Shown: positions 42,535-52,031, counted from the first letter of the stretch. The stretch is 64,000 nt of DNA from Burkholderia arboris (GCF_902499125.1 NZ_CABVPX010000011.1:158836-222835), one strand, 5' to 3'. Numbers and translations are program-made. Notes: generated by a model not told the origin, from the sequence alone.

Positions 42535-43521
42535 CTACGCGGCGAGCGGATCGGTGACGAGACGGTCGTCGAGCCACGCGTCGATCCTTCGTGCATCGTC
42601 ACACACGCCGGCGGCGGGCGACGGCATGGCCGCCAGCGCCAGTCGCGCCCGTTCGAGCGCCTGCGCGAAGCCGCGCAACTCATGCGTCGCTGGCCGGTCG
42701 TCGGCACGTCGGCGCGCGAGTGCCGCTTCGATGTTTGCGCCGATCAATGCACGCTGCGCGTCGATGAAGTCGATGCACAGCGCGCGGCAATGCGCGGAAA
42801 CCGATGCAACCGTCAGCAGGACGGGCACGATCGACACGGTCAGGTAGCCGCCTGGCGCAAGCCGCGACAGCGCATGACGCCCATCCTGCCCGCCATCGGT
42901 CAATGAGGTGAACACGGCATCGCGCCACACCGCGCGCTCGAACACGAGTGCGTCGCGATGTGCGTCGAGCGCCGCGCGGTCTGCGACCTGCCCGGCCGTT
43001 ACCAGCGGAATCGGAAAGGAAGACTCGACGGAGGACTGTGCCGCGCCCGCGTCGACGATGCAGCTCGCGCCCAGCCACGCCGCGTCGTCGCGCCGCGCGG
43101 CGAGCACACGCGACTGCAACCGGTCCGGCAGCAGCGGATCGAGCGGCACCGCGCCGCAGATCGACGGCTTGTTCGCATGCACGCTGCAGCGGCCGTCGTC
43201 GGCCAGCGCCGCGCAACGGCCGAGCGACGGATAGTCGTAGCCCTGCAGCGTCAGCGCGACCCATTCGCCATGCGCGCCGCCGATGCGATGGAACAGCCGG
43301 TCGGCCAGCGCATCGGACGCCGCGACGTCATCCGCATCGAGCGCATGCTCTCGCCCGCCCGCACGCCAGCGCTCGCCGATCCGCCGCCTCGGCACGCGGC
43401 GGACCGTCAGCGCGCCGACGAAGCGATGCCGATGCCGGAACAGCTCGCGCAACGACAGCGCCGGCGGGCTGTTGCAGCAGCGTCCGCATGCGTTGCACGC
43501 AAGCAGGTAGGTCTCTACCAC
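42535..43521 (-). CDS. YkgJ-family cysteine-cluster (Fe-S) protein
   Basis: A protein of about 328 residues starting at a GTG at 43521 that overlaps the MetQ-like gene by 7 nt. The N-terminal LLACNACGRCCNSPP is the CxxCxxCC cluster of the YkgJ/UPF0153 family. Further cysteines in LGRCAALADDGRCSVHANKPSICG complete a likely metal or Fe-S site. The C-terminal ~130 residues are helical and not recognised. It is the last gene of the sulfatase operon; a role in maturation or redox chemistry of that operon is inferred from context. Confidence 0.78.
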   Translation of the reverse strand: MVETYLLACNACGRCCNSPPALSLRELFRHRHRFVGALTVRRVPRRRIGERWRAGGREHALDADDVAASDALADRLFHRIGGAHGEWVALTLQGYDYPSLGRCAALADDGRCSVHANKPSICGAVPLDPLLPDRLQSRVLAARRDDAAWLGASCIVDAGAAQSSVESSFPIPLVTAGQVADRAALDAHRDALVFERAVWRDAVFTSLTDGGQDGRHALSRLAPGGYLTVSIVPVLLTVASVSAHCRALCIDFIDAQRALIGANIEAALARRRADDRPATHELRGFAQALERARLALAAMPSPAAGVCDDARRIDAWLDDRLVTDPLAA

Positions 43522-44327
43522 GGCCGCCGCACCGAATCCTGGTAGCGCGTGAGGATGAAGCGCGCGACGTCGTCCGAGTGATACGCGGCAACGAGCTGCG
43601 CGACCCACGGCTTCGCGCGATCGGCGTCGCGCACCGTCAGCACGTTCGCATACGGCGAGCGCGCATCCTCGAGGCTGATGCTGTCGCGCGCGGGTTGCAG
43701 CCCGGCGCGTGCCGCGTCGTCGCTGTCGATCGCGACGAATGCAGCCGTGTCGAGCGCCGCGTACAGACGATCGCGGCGCAGCGCGACGAGTTTCAGCCCG
43801 AGCCGGTTGCCGGTCACATCGCGCAGCGTCGCATGCAGACCGGCTTTTTCGCGCAGCGTCACCAGCGTGTCGTTCTGCAGCAGCACGAGCGCACGCGCCA
43901 TCCCGCGCGGATCGGCGGGAAGCGCCACCGTCGCACCCGGTTGCAGTTCGTTCAGGCTTTTCAGCTTGCGCGAATAGAACGCCATCGGCAACGTGACGGT
44001 CGGCGCGACTTCGGTCAGCGCGTAGCGCTTCTGCGTGCGCGTCGCGGCCAGCTGCTGGGCATCCTCGAAGCTGGCCGCATCGATCCGGCCATCGGCCAGC
44101 GCCGTGTCGATGCGCGATGCATCGTCGAATTCGACGACATCGACACCCAATCCTCGCGCAGCGGCGACGCGTTTCACTTCGTCCAGGATCTGCGCATGCA
44201 CGCCGCGCGTGACGCCGACGCGCACCGCCGGTGCAGCGGTTTCGGCCGCAACGGCCGCGCCCTGATGCACGACGCCGCACGCGGCCAGCAACCACACGGA
44301 AACGAATCGCACGAAGCCCTTCGTCAT
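43515..44327 (-). CDS. MetQ/NlpA-family substrate-binding lipoprotein
   Basis: A 270-residue protein with a lipobox (LLAAC near residue 17), so probably anchored to the inner-membrane outer leaflet. It has the MetQ fold motifs VGVTRGVHAQILDEVKRVAAARGL and ALPADPRGMARALVLLQ. The ATG overlaps the stop of the formylglycine-generating enzyme gene by 4 nt. MetQ usually works with MetN and MetI, but neither ABC subunit gene is in the window. Ligand unknown; a sulfur compound is plausible given the sulfatase neighbours. Confidence 0.83.
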   Translation of the reverse strand: MTKGFVRFVSVWLLAACGVVHQGAAVAAETAAPAVRVGVTRGVHAQILDEVKRVAAARGLGVDVVEFDDASRIDTALADGRIDAASFEDAQQLAATRTQKRYALTEVAPTVTLPMAFYSRKLKSLNELQPGATVALPADPRGMARALVLLQNDTLVTLREKAGLHATLRDVTGNRLGLKLVALRRDRLYAALDTAAFVAIDSDDAARAGLQPARDSISLEDARSPYANVLTVRDADRAKPWVAQLVAAYHSDDVARFILTRYQDSVRRPW

Positions 44328-45373
44328 GATGCATCCCTCAGAATCGTGCGAAAACCGATATGCGACGCACCGAGATCGGCTTCCTGCTGTTCGCGCGACG
44401 ACGCGCGATAGCGCACGCAGTAATCGCGCGAGCACAGGAACGAGCCGCCCTTGATGACCATCGGCGTATCGTGCCGGCGTGTCGGCGGTGCGACGGCCGC
44501 CGTGTCGCCGTTCGTGTGCGACTGATGCGGGCCCGTGTACGCGTCCTTCGTCCATTCCCATGCATTGCCGATCATGTCGTAGAGCCGGAAGCCGTTCGCC
44601 GCGTAGCAGCCGACAGGCGCGAGCCCCGCATGTCCGTCCTCGGCCGTGTCGAGCACCGGAAACGCACCCTGCCAGTAGTTCGCGGCCGGCTTGCCCTGCG
44701 CATCGCGCGGCGCCGCATCGAGCGACGCATCGTCGCGGCCGGCCTTGCCCGCGTATTCCCATTCGGCTTCGGTCGGCAGATCGCGGCCTAGCCAGTGCGC
44801 ATACGCGAACGCATCGCGCTGCGTGACGAGCGTGACGGGCAGGTTGCCGCGCCCTTCCACGTCGCTGCCCGGCCCGCGCGGATGACGCCACGACGCGCCC
44901 TTCACCCACGACCACCACGCGAGGTCGCGCGCATTCATCTCGTCGCGCGTCGGCACATGGAACACCGCCGCGCCGCCCTGCCGCTCGGCCTCGGTCACGT
45001 AGCCGGTCGCCTGCACGAACGCGGCGAACTGCGCGATCGTCACGTCGGTCTGGTCGATCCAGAAGCCGCCGACGCGCGCGCGGCCGTCGCCGACCGGACG
45101 CTCGTCCGCATAGCCGCGCGTGCTGCCGAACACGAACGCGCCGCCGCGCAGGTGCACCATCCCGGCCTGCGGGTCGTCGCGCCACTTCGCCGGCAGCCCC
45201 GAGTAACGCTCGCACTGCCGTTCCGACCCGAGCGGCGCAAGCGCGCGGCCGTGATTCAAGTCGTCGAACGCGCCGCCGGCCGGCGCCGCCGAATTCGCAT
45301 AGCCCACCGCGAACGCGGCGGCGAACAGCGTGGCGGCCAGCGCCGCGCCGGTCGTCCAGAAGCGGAACCGCAT
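44324..45373 (-). CDS. Formylglycine-generating enzyme (FGE/SUMF1 family)
   Basis: A 349-residue protein with an N-terminal hydrophobic segment (about 7-27) that could be a signal or anchor. FGE domain motifs: MVHLRGGAFVFGS, FWIDQTDVT, RDLPTEAEWEYAG, GNAWEWTKDAY and GGSFLCSRDYCVRYR. The last contains the two cysteines spaced as in true copper FGE (RGGSYLCxxxYCxRYR in the human enzyme), unlike EgtB-type paralogues. It would oxidise the sulfatase active-site Cys to formylglycine. It is 16 nt downstream of the sulfatase gene. Confidence 0.9.
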   Translation of the reverse strand: MRFRFWTTGAALAATLFAAAFAVGYANSAAPAGGAFDDLNHGRALAPLGSERQCERYSGLPAKWRDDPQAGMVHLRGGAFVFGSTRGYADERPVGDGRARVGGFWIDQTDVTIAQFAAFVQATGYVTEAERQGGAAVFHVPTRDEMNARDLAWWSWVKGASWRHPRGPGSDVEGRGNLPVTLVTQRDAFAYAHWLGRDLPTEAEWEYAGKAGRDDASLDAAPRDAQGKPAANYWQGAFPVLDTAEDGHAGLAPVGCYAANGFRLYDMIGNAWEWTKDAYTGPHQSHTNGDTAAVAPPTRRHDTPMVIKGGSFLCSRDYCVRYRASSREQQEADLGASHIGFRTILRDAS

Positions 45374-45389
45374 CGTGTCGTCCCCGGTA

Positions 45390-47354
45390 TCAGTAGTAGC
45401 CGCGCGGACGCAGCGGCTCGACGCCGCCGACGTTGCTCATGTAGGCCTTCCACTGGTTGACGAGCGTGCCGATCACCGACGGGTTCTGCGCGGACACGTC
45501 GGTCGTCTCGCCGCGATCCGACGCGAGGTCGTACAGTTGCCAGTGACCGTCGAGCGGCCCGAGCGGCGGCTCGGTCCACAACGCCTTCCAGCGGCCGTCG
45601 GCGCTGCGCAGGTATGCGCGGCCGTACGCTTCGTCGCCGAACGGCGCCGTATGCACCTCACCCGTTGCCGAGCCCGTAAGCACCGGCAGCAGCGACTGCC
45701 CCGTGACCGGATACACGTAGCGGTTGTTGTAGATCACCTTGCCCTTGTTCTGGTCGACGCCCGTCAGCGTGTTGACGAGCGGCGGTGCCGGCTGCGACGG
45801 CGGCGTGACGCCCGCGACCGCGAGGAACGTCGCCGTGTTGTCGGTCACGTGCGTGAACGCACGCAGCGTCGGCAACTGCTGCGACTGGCCCGGCAGCCGC
45901 ACGATCGTCGGCGTCGACACGCCGCCTTCGGCCGAATAGCCCTTCGTCAGCCGGAACGGCGATGCGCTCACTTCGGCCCAGCGCAGCCCGTACTGCAGGC
46001 GCTGTGCGTTCTGCTTGCCGTTGTCGGTGCCGAGCGCCGAATAGACCGGGTCCTGCGCGTTCGCGGTGTCGGTTGCTGTCGGGTCCGCGCCGCCGTCGAT
46101 CGGCCAGCCTTCCGCGCCGTTGTCCGACTGGAACATGATGAACGTGTTGTCGTATTCGCCGATGTCCTTCAGGTGCTGGATCAGCAGGCCAATGTTGTAG
46201 TCGAGGTTCTCGACCATTCCCGCGTAGATCTCCATGTAACGCGCCTGCGCCTTGCGCTCGGCCGGCGACAGGCTCGCCCACAGCTTGTCGACCTTGCCCG
46301 CGCCGTAGTCGCTGTAGCCGTCCGCGGCCGAATGCACGGCGCTGATGTACTTCGCGGCTGCGCTGCCGTTGTTCGCGGTCGCGGGCGATGCGGCCGTCGT
46401 CTCGGGCAGGCCGTCGAACGGCTTGAAGTCGGCGGGAATCAGGCCGAGCGCCTTCTGTCGCGCGATCCGCGCGTTGCGGATCGCGTCGTAGCCGGCGTCA
46501 TAGACGCCCGCGTACTTGTGCAGCCAGGGGTCGGGCACCTGCAGCGGCCAGTGCGGCGACGTGTACGCCGCGTACGCGAAGAACGGCTTGCCGTCGCGCT
46601 GGTTCGCATCGATGTACGAGATCAGCTTCTGCGTATAGAAATCGGTCGAATAGAACACGGCCGGGCTGCCGCCCGCGCCACCCGGCTGCCCGGGCTGGCC
46701 AGGTTGAACGTAGCGGCCGTCTTCCGTGTAGTTCGACGAGCCGGCCGGCTCGTGCGCGTAGTGGTTCGACGCTGCGCCGCCGAGCAGCACGTAGCTGCGC
46801 TCGAAGCCCCACTGGTCCGGCGTCTGCCCGCTGCCCGTCGCGCTGCCGACGATCCCCGAGCCGATGTGCCACTTGCCCGCGATATACGTGTGGTAGCCCG
46901 CGTCCTTCAGCAGTTGCGCGAACGACAGCGCGCGATCGTTCAGGTAGCCCTCGTAGCCGGGCAGCCCGCGCCGTTCGTCGGTCGGCACGCCCATCGTGCC
47001 TTCGCCGACCAGATGGTGATCGGTGCCGGACACCAGCATCGCGCGCGTGATCGCGCAGACCGTGCCCGTGTGATGGTTCGACAGGATGCGGCCCGATGCG
47101 ACGAGCGCGTCGAGGTTCGGCGTGTTGATCTCGCCGCCGAATGCATGAATGTCGGAGTAGCCGAGATCGTCGGCCATGATGTACAGGATGTTCGGGCGCT
47201 TCGCGGCCTGGGTCGGGGTCGGCGTGGCGTCGGCCTGGGGCGGCGGTGCATCGCTGTCGACGCCGCCGCACGACGCCAGCGACACCGCGCCGGCGATCGC
47301 GGCGCAGACGACACGGAAACGGAAAGCATGCAACGGCGCAGCGGACTTTTTCAT
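45390..47354 (-). CDS. Arylsulfatase (AtsA-like), predicted lipoprotein
   Basis: A 654-residue type I sulfatase. The ATG at 47354 (MKKSAAPLHAF) gives a signal sequence with lipobox LASC near residue 29. Metal-site motif NILYIMADDLGYSD; activation motif TGTVCAITRAMLVSG; TDHHLVGEGTMG as in AtsA; AGKWHIG; FQSDNGAEG. The usual motif is C-x-P/A-x-R, but here the third residue is Ile (CAITR). The Cys would be converted to formylglycine by the FGE encoded next. It would release sulfate from sulfate esters outside the cytoplasm. It is the first gene of a four-gene operon. Confidence 0.9.
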   Translation of the reverse strand: MKKSAAPLHAFRFRVVCAAIAGAVSLASCGGVDSDAPPPQADATPTPTQAAKRPNILYIMADDLGYSDIHAFGGEINTPNLDALVASGRILSNHHTGTVCAITRAMLVSGTDHHLVGEGTMGVPTDERRGLPGYEGYLNDRALSFAQLLKDAGYHTYIAGKWHIGSGIVGSATGSGQTPDQWGFERSYVLLGGAASNHYAHEPAGSSNYTEDGRYVQPGQPGQPGGAGGSPAVFYSTDFYTQKLISYIDANQRDGKPFFAYAAYTSPHWPLQVPDPWLHKYAGVYDAGYDAIRNARIARQKALGLIPADFKPFDGLPETTAASPATANNGSAAAKYISAVHSAADGYSDYGAGKVDKLWASLSPAERKAQARYMEIYAGMVENLDYNIGLLIQHLKDIGEYDNTFIMFQSDNGAEGWPIDGGADPTATDTANAQDPVYSALGTDNGKQNAQRLQYGLRWAEVSASPFRLTKGYSAEGGVSTPTIVRLPGQSQQLPTLRAFTHVTDNTATFLAVAGVTPPSQPAPPLVNTLTGVDQNKGKVIYNNRYVYPVTGQSLLPVLTGSATGEVHTAPFGDEAYGRAYLRSADGRWKALWTEPPLGPLDGHWQLYDLASDRGETTDVSAQNPSVIGTLVNQWKAYMSNVGGVEPLRPRGYY

Positions 47355-47490
47355 TATTGTTGACGCTCGATCTAAGGGATCGGCGATCTTAGCGTCGCCC
47401 GCGCGGCGCCCAAAGTCGGATTCGTCACATGCTAACGGGGCGCGGGAATATGCGATGCGCGGCGCCCGGCACGCCCCGCGCCGCCGTGCG

Positions 47491-48210
47491 TCAGCTGCGC
47501 CCGCCGAGGCTGCCGCCGCCGTCCACCGACAGCACCTGCCCCGTGACGAAGCCGGCTTCGTCGGACAGGAAGAACGCGATCGCGGCTGCAACGTCGCCGG
47601 CTGTGCCGAGCCGGCGCGCGGGAATCGTCGCGAGCACCTTGCGCTCGGCTTCGCTGCCGACCGGCCGCGTCTGGCGGAACAGTTCCGTCTCGATCGGGCC
47701 CGGCGCAACCGCGTTGACGGTCACGCCATGCTCGGCCAGTTCGAGCGCCCACGTGCGCGTGCAACCGACGAGCGCGTTCTTCGCGGCCGAATACGCGGTG
47801 CGATCGAGGCTGCCGAAAATCGCTCGGCTGCAGATGTTGACGATGCGTCCGTAGCCACGCGCCTTCATCGCATCGGCAAAGTGCTGCGTGACCTGGATCG
47901 CGGCCCGCACGTTGAGATCGAACACGGTCTGCAGCGACTGGAAATCGATCTTCCCGAGCGGCTGCGGCAACACGATGCCCGCGTTGTTGACGATGCCGTC
48001 GACGTCGTGACGTTCGCCGATCTGCGCGAGTACCGCCGCCGTCTGTCCGATGTCGGCCAGATCGCATGCAAGCAATTCGCCGGGGAAGTCGATGCCCTGC
48101 GCATGCCGCGCAAGACCGATGACGCGATGGCCGCGTCGAGCGAGCGTGGCGCTGGTCGCGAGGCCGATGCCGCGCGATGCGCCGGTAACGAGGAAAGTGC
48201 GGGATGACAT
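47491..48210 (-). CDS. Short-chain dehydrogenase/reductase (FabG-like SDR)
   Basis: A 239-residue NAD(P)-dependent oxidoreductase. The start at 48210 (MSSRTFLVTGASRG) is the normal SDR start. Cofactor motif TGASRGIG, NNAG in VNNAGIVLPQP, catalytic Tyr/Lys in YSAAKNALVG, and the C-terminal VTGQVLSVDGG. Substrate unknown. It stands 136 nt upstream of the sulfatase gene, on the same strand. Confidence 0.9.
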   Translation of the reverse strand: MSSRTFLVTGASRGIGLATSATLARRGHRVIGLARHAQGIDFPGELLACDLADIGQTAAVLAQIGERHDVDGIVNNAGIVLPQPLGKIDFQSLQTVFDLNVRAAIQVTQHFADAMKARGYGRIVNICSRAIFGSLDRTAYSAAKNALVGCTRTWALELAEHGVTVNAVAPGPIETELFRQTRPVGSEAERKVLATIPARRLGTAGDVAAAIAFFLSDEAGFVTGQVLSVDGGGSLGGRS

Positions 48211-48358
48211 GGGCGTGCCTTTGACGAGGAGTCCGGAAACGGCGCGACGCACCGGTGGTCACCCGGCGCGCGCGTGCTCCGCCCGATTGTGCCGCAGCGT
48301 CGCAAAACGCGTACGGTCGCCGCCGGCTACCCGTCGACCTCACGCACACGCCAGTCGA

Positions 48359-49672
48359 TCAGCCGGCCCGCCCCGCCGCGACCGGCATCGCGCGCCGCGA
48401 CGCGATCCGCAACGCCAGCACGCCGCCGGCCAGCAACGCGACCGCGACGAGCAGCAGCGCGAGATCGTACGAATGCGTAACGTCCTTGATGCGCCCCATC
48501 ACCGGCGGTAGCGCGAGCCCCGCGATGTTCGCGACCGCATTGATCAGCGCGATCGACGCGGCGGCCGTGAGGCCCGACACGTATTCGGTCGTCACGGCCC
48601 AGAACACCGGTGTCGCGGCCCAGTTGAAGCCGACCGCGAGCACGAGCAGCGCATACGCGACCGGCAACACCGGCGCGTAGATCGCCGCGACCAGCAGCGC
48701 GCCGGCCAGCAGCATCGGCACGCCGAGATGGCGCGCGCGCTCGCCGCCGAGATCCGAATGCCGGCCGTTCAGATACATCGCGACGCACGCGAACAGGAAC
48801 GGCAGCGCGGACAGGCTGCCGACCGCAAAGCTCGATTGCCCGGACAGGCTCTTCACGAGCAGCGGCAGGAACAGCGTGAGCCCGATCGTGCCGAACGCCT
48901 GCAGCAGCCAGAACGCGGCGAGCACCCACACCTTGCCGTCGCCGAACGCACGCCGCAGCGCGACGCCGTGCGACAGGTGCTCGCGCGGTGCGCTGTCGCG
49001 CAGCGTCGCCTCGAGCCACGCGCGCTCGTCGGCCGGCAGCCAGCGCGCATGCGCGGGCGTGTCCGGCAGGCGGCGCAGCACGACGAAGCCGAGCAGCAGC
49101 GCGGGCACGCCTTCGAGCAGGAACAGCCAGCGCCAGCCTTCGAGGCCGAGCACGCCGTTCAGGTTCAGCAGCGCACCGGACAGCGGCAGCCCGATCACCG
49201 ACGCGAGCGTCGCGCCGATGTAGAAGAACGACATCGCGCGCGCCCGATCGCTCTGCGGATACCACGCGGACAGGTAGTAGATGATGCCCGGCGTGAAGCC
49301 CGCTTCCGCCGCGCCGAGCAGCAGCCGCATCGCGTACAGCTGCCCCGGCGTATGAACGGCGCTCATCGCGGCCGCGACGATGCCCCACGTGATCATGATC
49401 CGCGCGATCCAGCGGCGCGCACCGACGCGTGCGAGGAACAGGTTGCTCGGGATTTCGAACAGGATGTACGTCACGTAGAACAGCCCCGCGCCGAGCCCGT
49501 ACATTTCGGCGCTGAGGCCGAGGTCGGCGTTCATCTGCAACGCCGCGACCGAGATGTTCGACCGGTCGATGTATGCGACGAGATACAGCAGCATCAGGAA
49601 CGGAATCAGGCGCAGGTTCAGGCGCCGCATCGTCGCGGCATGCAACTGCGGGGCGGCAGCGGTCATCGGCAT
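48359..49672 (-). CDS. MFS transporter, anion:cation symporter (ACS) family
   Basis: A 437-residue carrier with twelve predicted helices. The start at 49672 (MPMTAAAP) follows ATGGAGAC. YLVAYIDRSNISVAAL in helix 1, FEIPSNLFLARVGARRWIARIM and the EAGFTPGIIYYLSAWYP segment are typical of the ACS group, which moves organic anions such as phthalate, tartrate or sugar acids. It lies on the same strand as the SDR gene, 148 nt upstream. Confidence 0.88.
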   Translation of the reverse strand: MPMTAAAPQLHAATMRRLNLRLIPFLMLLYLVAYIDRSNISVAALQMNADLGLSAEMYGLGAGLFYVTYILFEIPSNLFLARVGARRWIARIMITWGIVAAAMSAVHTPGQLYAMRLLLGAAEAGFTPGIIYYLSAWYPQSDRARAMSFFYIGATLASVIGLPLSGALLNLNGVLGLEGWRWLFLLEGVPALLLGFVVLRRLPDTPAHARWLPADERAWLEATLRDSAPREHLSHGVALRRAFGDGKVWVLAAFWLLQAFGTIGLTLFLPLLVKSLSGQSSFAVGSLSALPFLFACVAMYLNGRHSDLGGERARHLGVPMLLAGALLVAAIYAPVLPVAYALLVLAVGFNWAATPVFWAVTTEYVSGLTAAASIALINAVANIAGLALPPVMGRIKDVTHSYDLALLLVAVALLAGGVLALRIASRRAMPVAAGRAG

Positions 49673-49835
49673 GTCTCCATCGTCTCGCGGGACGGTGCGG
49701 ATGCGCGCACGGTGCGCGGCATCGTCGCGCCGCGTGAGGCGCGGCGTCATGCAGGCCAGTCTAGGAGCCGCGTGAAATTCGCGTCAATTATCGGGACGCC
49801 TTCTCGATATGTGAGACGCGAACGAGACCCGTCGC

Positions 49836-50729
49836 TCAGTAACGCATCACGAGAAACAGCCCGGCCGCGGCAAGCGCCATGCCCGGCCAGGCGAGCGCAC
49901 CGATCGTCTCGCCGAGCACCGCCAGCGCGATCAGCGCGGTCGCGGGCGGAATCAGGAAGAACAGCGCCGACACGCGCGACGCCTCGCCGTATCGCACCAT
50001 CGCGAGCAGCAGCGAGATCGCGATCAGCGAATTGCAGATGACGAGGTAGGCAAGCGAACCGGCGAGGCCGGCCGTCCATTCCACGTGCATCGGTTCGAGC
50101 GCGAACGCGAGCGGCGCGGTAACGGCAAGGCCGACCGCGTACTGCACGAGGTTCGCGGTGACCGGATGCACGTCGGTGCCGAAGCGCTTCTCCCACAGCG
50201 TGCCGCCGGTGATGCAGGCGAGTGCAAGCAGTGCGAAGGCCAGCGCCCACGGCGAAGCGATATCGACCGACGAGCGCGCGAGGATCACCAGCACCGCGCC
50301 CGCGGCGCCGAGCGCGAGCCCGAGCCAGCGCAGCGCGCCGACGCGTTCGCCGGCGATCATCGGCGCGAGCAGACCGACGAGGATCGGCTGCTGCGACGTG
50401 ACGAGCGCGACGGCGCCGGCCGACATGCCGAGCTTCAGGCTCAGGTACGTGAACGCGAAATAGCCGGCCTGCAGCAACAGGCCGACGACGACGAGGTTGC
50501 GCCATTCGCGCCGCGTGCGCGGCAACGGCGGACGCAGCCACAGGAACGGGCCGGCGAGCAGCGCGACCACGCATGCATAGCGCAGCGCGAGGAAGGTGAG
50601 CGGATCGGCATAGCGCAGGCCGAGCTTCAGGAACACGAAACCGCTGGCCCACAGCAGCAGGAACAGTGCAGGCGCGATGCGCAGCCAGCCGGGTTGGCGT
50701 GTGGCCATCGGGGTGCCGATCGCGGTCAT
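49836..50729 (-). CDS. EamA-family (DMT) transporter
   Basis: A 297-residue protein of the drug/metabolite transporter superfamily with two EamA repeats and about ten helices (ALFLLLWASGFVFLKLGLRYADPLTFLALRY opens repeat one; the second repeat begins near residue 150). The substrate is probably an amino acid or metabolite for export. The start at 50729 is used; an in-frame ATG 7 codons later (MATRQPGW) is possible. Confidence 0.85.
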   Translation of the reverse strand: MTAIGTPMATRQPGWLRIAPALFLLLWASGFVFLKLGLRYADPLTFLALRYACVVALLAGPFLWLRPPLPRTRREWRNLVVVGLLLQAGYFAFTYLSLKLGMSAGAVALVTSQQPILVGLLAPMIAGERVGALRWLGLALGAAGAVLVILARSSVDIASPWALAFALLALACITGGTLWEKRFGTDVHPVTANLVQYAVGLAVTAPLAFALEPMHVEWTAGLAGSLAYLVICNSLIAISLLLAMVRYGEASRVSALFFLIPPATALIALAVLGETIGALAWPGMALAAAGLFLVMRY

Positions 50730-50799
50730 GCGCGCTCGCCTCGCGGCGCCGCGTGAGCGTCCGCCGCTTTCGTGCCGGGATAGCGTGCGGGCCGGCGCA

Positions 50800-50883
50800 T
50801 CATCGACGGATCAGGTGATACGCGACGTTGATCACGGTCGCGACGATGCCGACGACGATCGCGACCTGCAGCTTCCTGTTCAT
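50800..50883 (-). CDS. Possible 27-residue membrane peptide
   Basis: A short frame from an ATG at 50883 to a TGA at 50800-50802. The peptide begins MNRKLQVAIVVGIVATVINV and ends in YHLIRR: basic ends around one hydrophobic helix, the form of real bacterial micro-proteins. A purine-rich GGGGGCAGGCGG lies before the start. There is no independent support. Confidence 0.35.
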   Translation of the reverse strand: MNRKLQVAIVVGIVATVINVAYHLIRR

Positions 50884-50951
50884 GACCGCCTGCCCCCGCC
50901 AGTGCGTTGTGCGGGTGATCATACGCCGCGTCAACCGAACGTGCCGCGTCG

Positions 50952-51905
50952 CTACGGAGCGTGAGCGCTGCGCTGCGGCACGCGCTCGCCATCGGCGTCA
51001 TCGGACGCCAGTATGGACGGAATCTCGTCGACCAGCGCGTCGATGACCACGCGCACCTTCGATGGCACATGACGCGAGGCCGGCCGCACCGCGTACACCT
51101 CGGCGCCCGACACGCTGTCGCTGTCCATCACGAGCGCGAGACGGCCGTCACGGACGTAGGGCGCCATCAGCCAGCACGGCAACCACGCGAGGCCCGCACC
51201 GGCGGCGGCCGCATCGGCGATCGCCTGCAGGTCGTCGAACCGCAGGCGGCCGGCCGTGCGATGGTCGTGGACCGCGCCGTCCGTACCGATGATCCGCCAC
51301 GGCGTCGGCTGCCCGGCGCGCGAGTATGCAATGCCGACGTGGGACGCAAGCGCGTCGAGCCCCGACGGCCGCCCATGACGGTCCAGATATGCGGGCGATG
51401 CGCAGATGCCCATGCGCTGCACGCCCAGCTTCCGGCCGACGAGCGCGCTCGTATCGGCCAGCGCGCCGATGCGCACTGCAATGTCGAAACCGTCGTTCAC
51501 GAGGTCGGCCACGCGATCGCTGAACGACACGTCGATTTCGAGCCGCGGATGCCGCTCGACGAGGCGCCGCACGACGGGCGCCACGCATTGCCGCCCGAAC
51601 AGCACGGGTACGCTGATCCGCACGCGCCCGGCCGGCTCGCGGCGACCCGCGTCGAGCGCGGCCTCGGTCTCGCCGAGTTCGGCCAGCAGCCGCCGGCACT
51701 GCTCGTAATAGACGAGCCCTTCGTCGGTCAGGCCGAGCTGGCGCGTGGTGCGCTGCAGGAGGCGCGCGCCGAGACGCTGTTCGAGCCGTGCGACGATCTT
51801 CGCGACGGCCGAACGCGTGATGCCGAGGCGCAACGCCGCCGCCGCGAAGCTGCCCGATTCCACCACGTCGACAAATTCGGCGACGCCTCTCAGCCGTTCG
51901 TCCAT
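50952..51905 (-). CDS. LysR-family transcriptional regulator
   Basis: A 317-residue protein of the CrgA-type LysR group. HTH: FAAAALRLGITRSAVAKIVARLEQRLGARLLQRTTR; effector domain follows with GRVRISVPVLFGRQ. The start at 51905 has GGAGCGGAGTTGC upstream. It is divergent from the alcohol dehydrogenase gene and probably controls it through the palindrome at 52000-52015. Confidence 0.92.
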   Translation of the reverse strand: MDERLRGVAEFVDVVESGSFAAAALRLGITRSAVAKIVARLEQRLGARLLQRTTRQLGLTDEGLVYYEQCRRLLAELGETEAALDAGRREPAGRVRISVPVLFGRQCVAPVVRRLVERHPRLEIDVSFSDRVADLVNDGFDIAVRIGALADTSALVGRKLGVQRMGICASPAYLDRHGRPSGLDALASHVGIAYSRAGQPTPWRIIGTDGAVHDHRTAGRLRFDDLQAIADAAAAGAGLAWLPCWLMAPYVRDGRLALVMDSDSVSGAEVYAVRPASRHVPSKVRVVIDALVDEIPSILASDDADGERVPQRSAHAP

Positions 51906-51999
51906 GCAACTCCGCTCCGTTGGGATGACAGGCTTGTGTCCACACCGGCGACAATCGTTGGCCGAATTCTCGCCAATGCGTCCCCCTGCGCAACACTAT

Positions 52000-52015
52000 G
52001 ATAGTCCGGACTATC
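52000..52015 (+). promoter_or_regulatory. Perfect 16-bp palindrome before the dehydrogenase gene
   Basis: GATAGTCCGGACTATC lies in the LysR/dehydrogenase intergenic region, ending 17 nt before the dehydrogenase ATG and beside its AAAGGAGCGG ribosome binding site. The outer ATAG/CTAT halves resemble LysR-type dyads. Binding here would affect transcription of the dehydrogenase gene. Confidence 0.6.
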
Positions 52016-52031
52016 TCGAAAAGGAGCGGAC

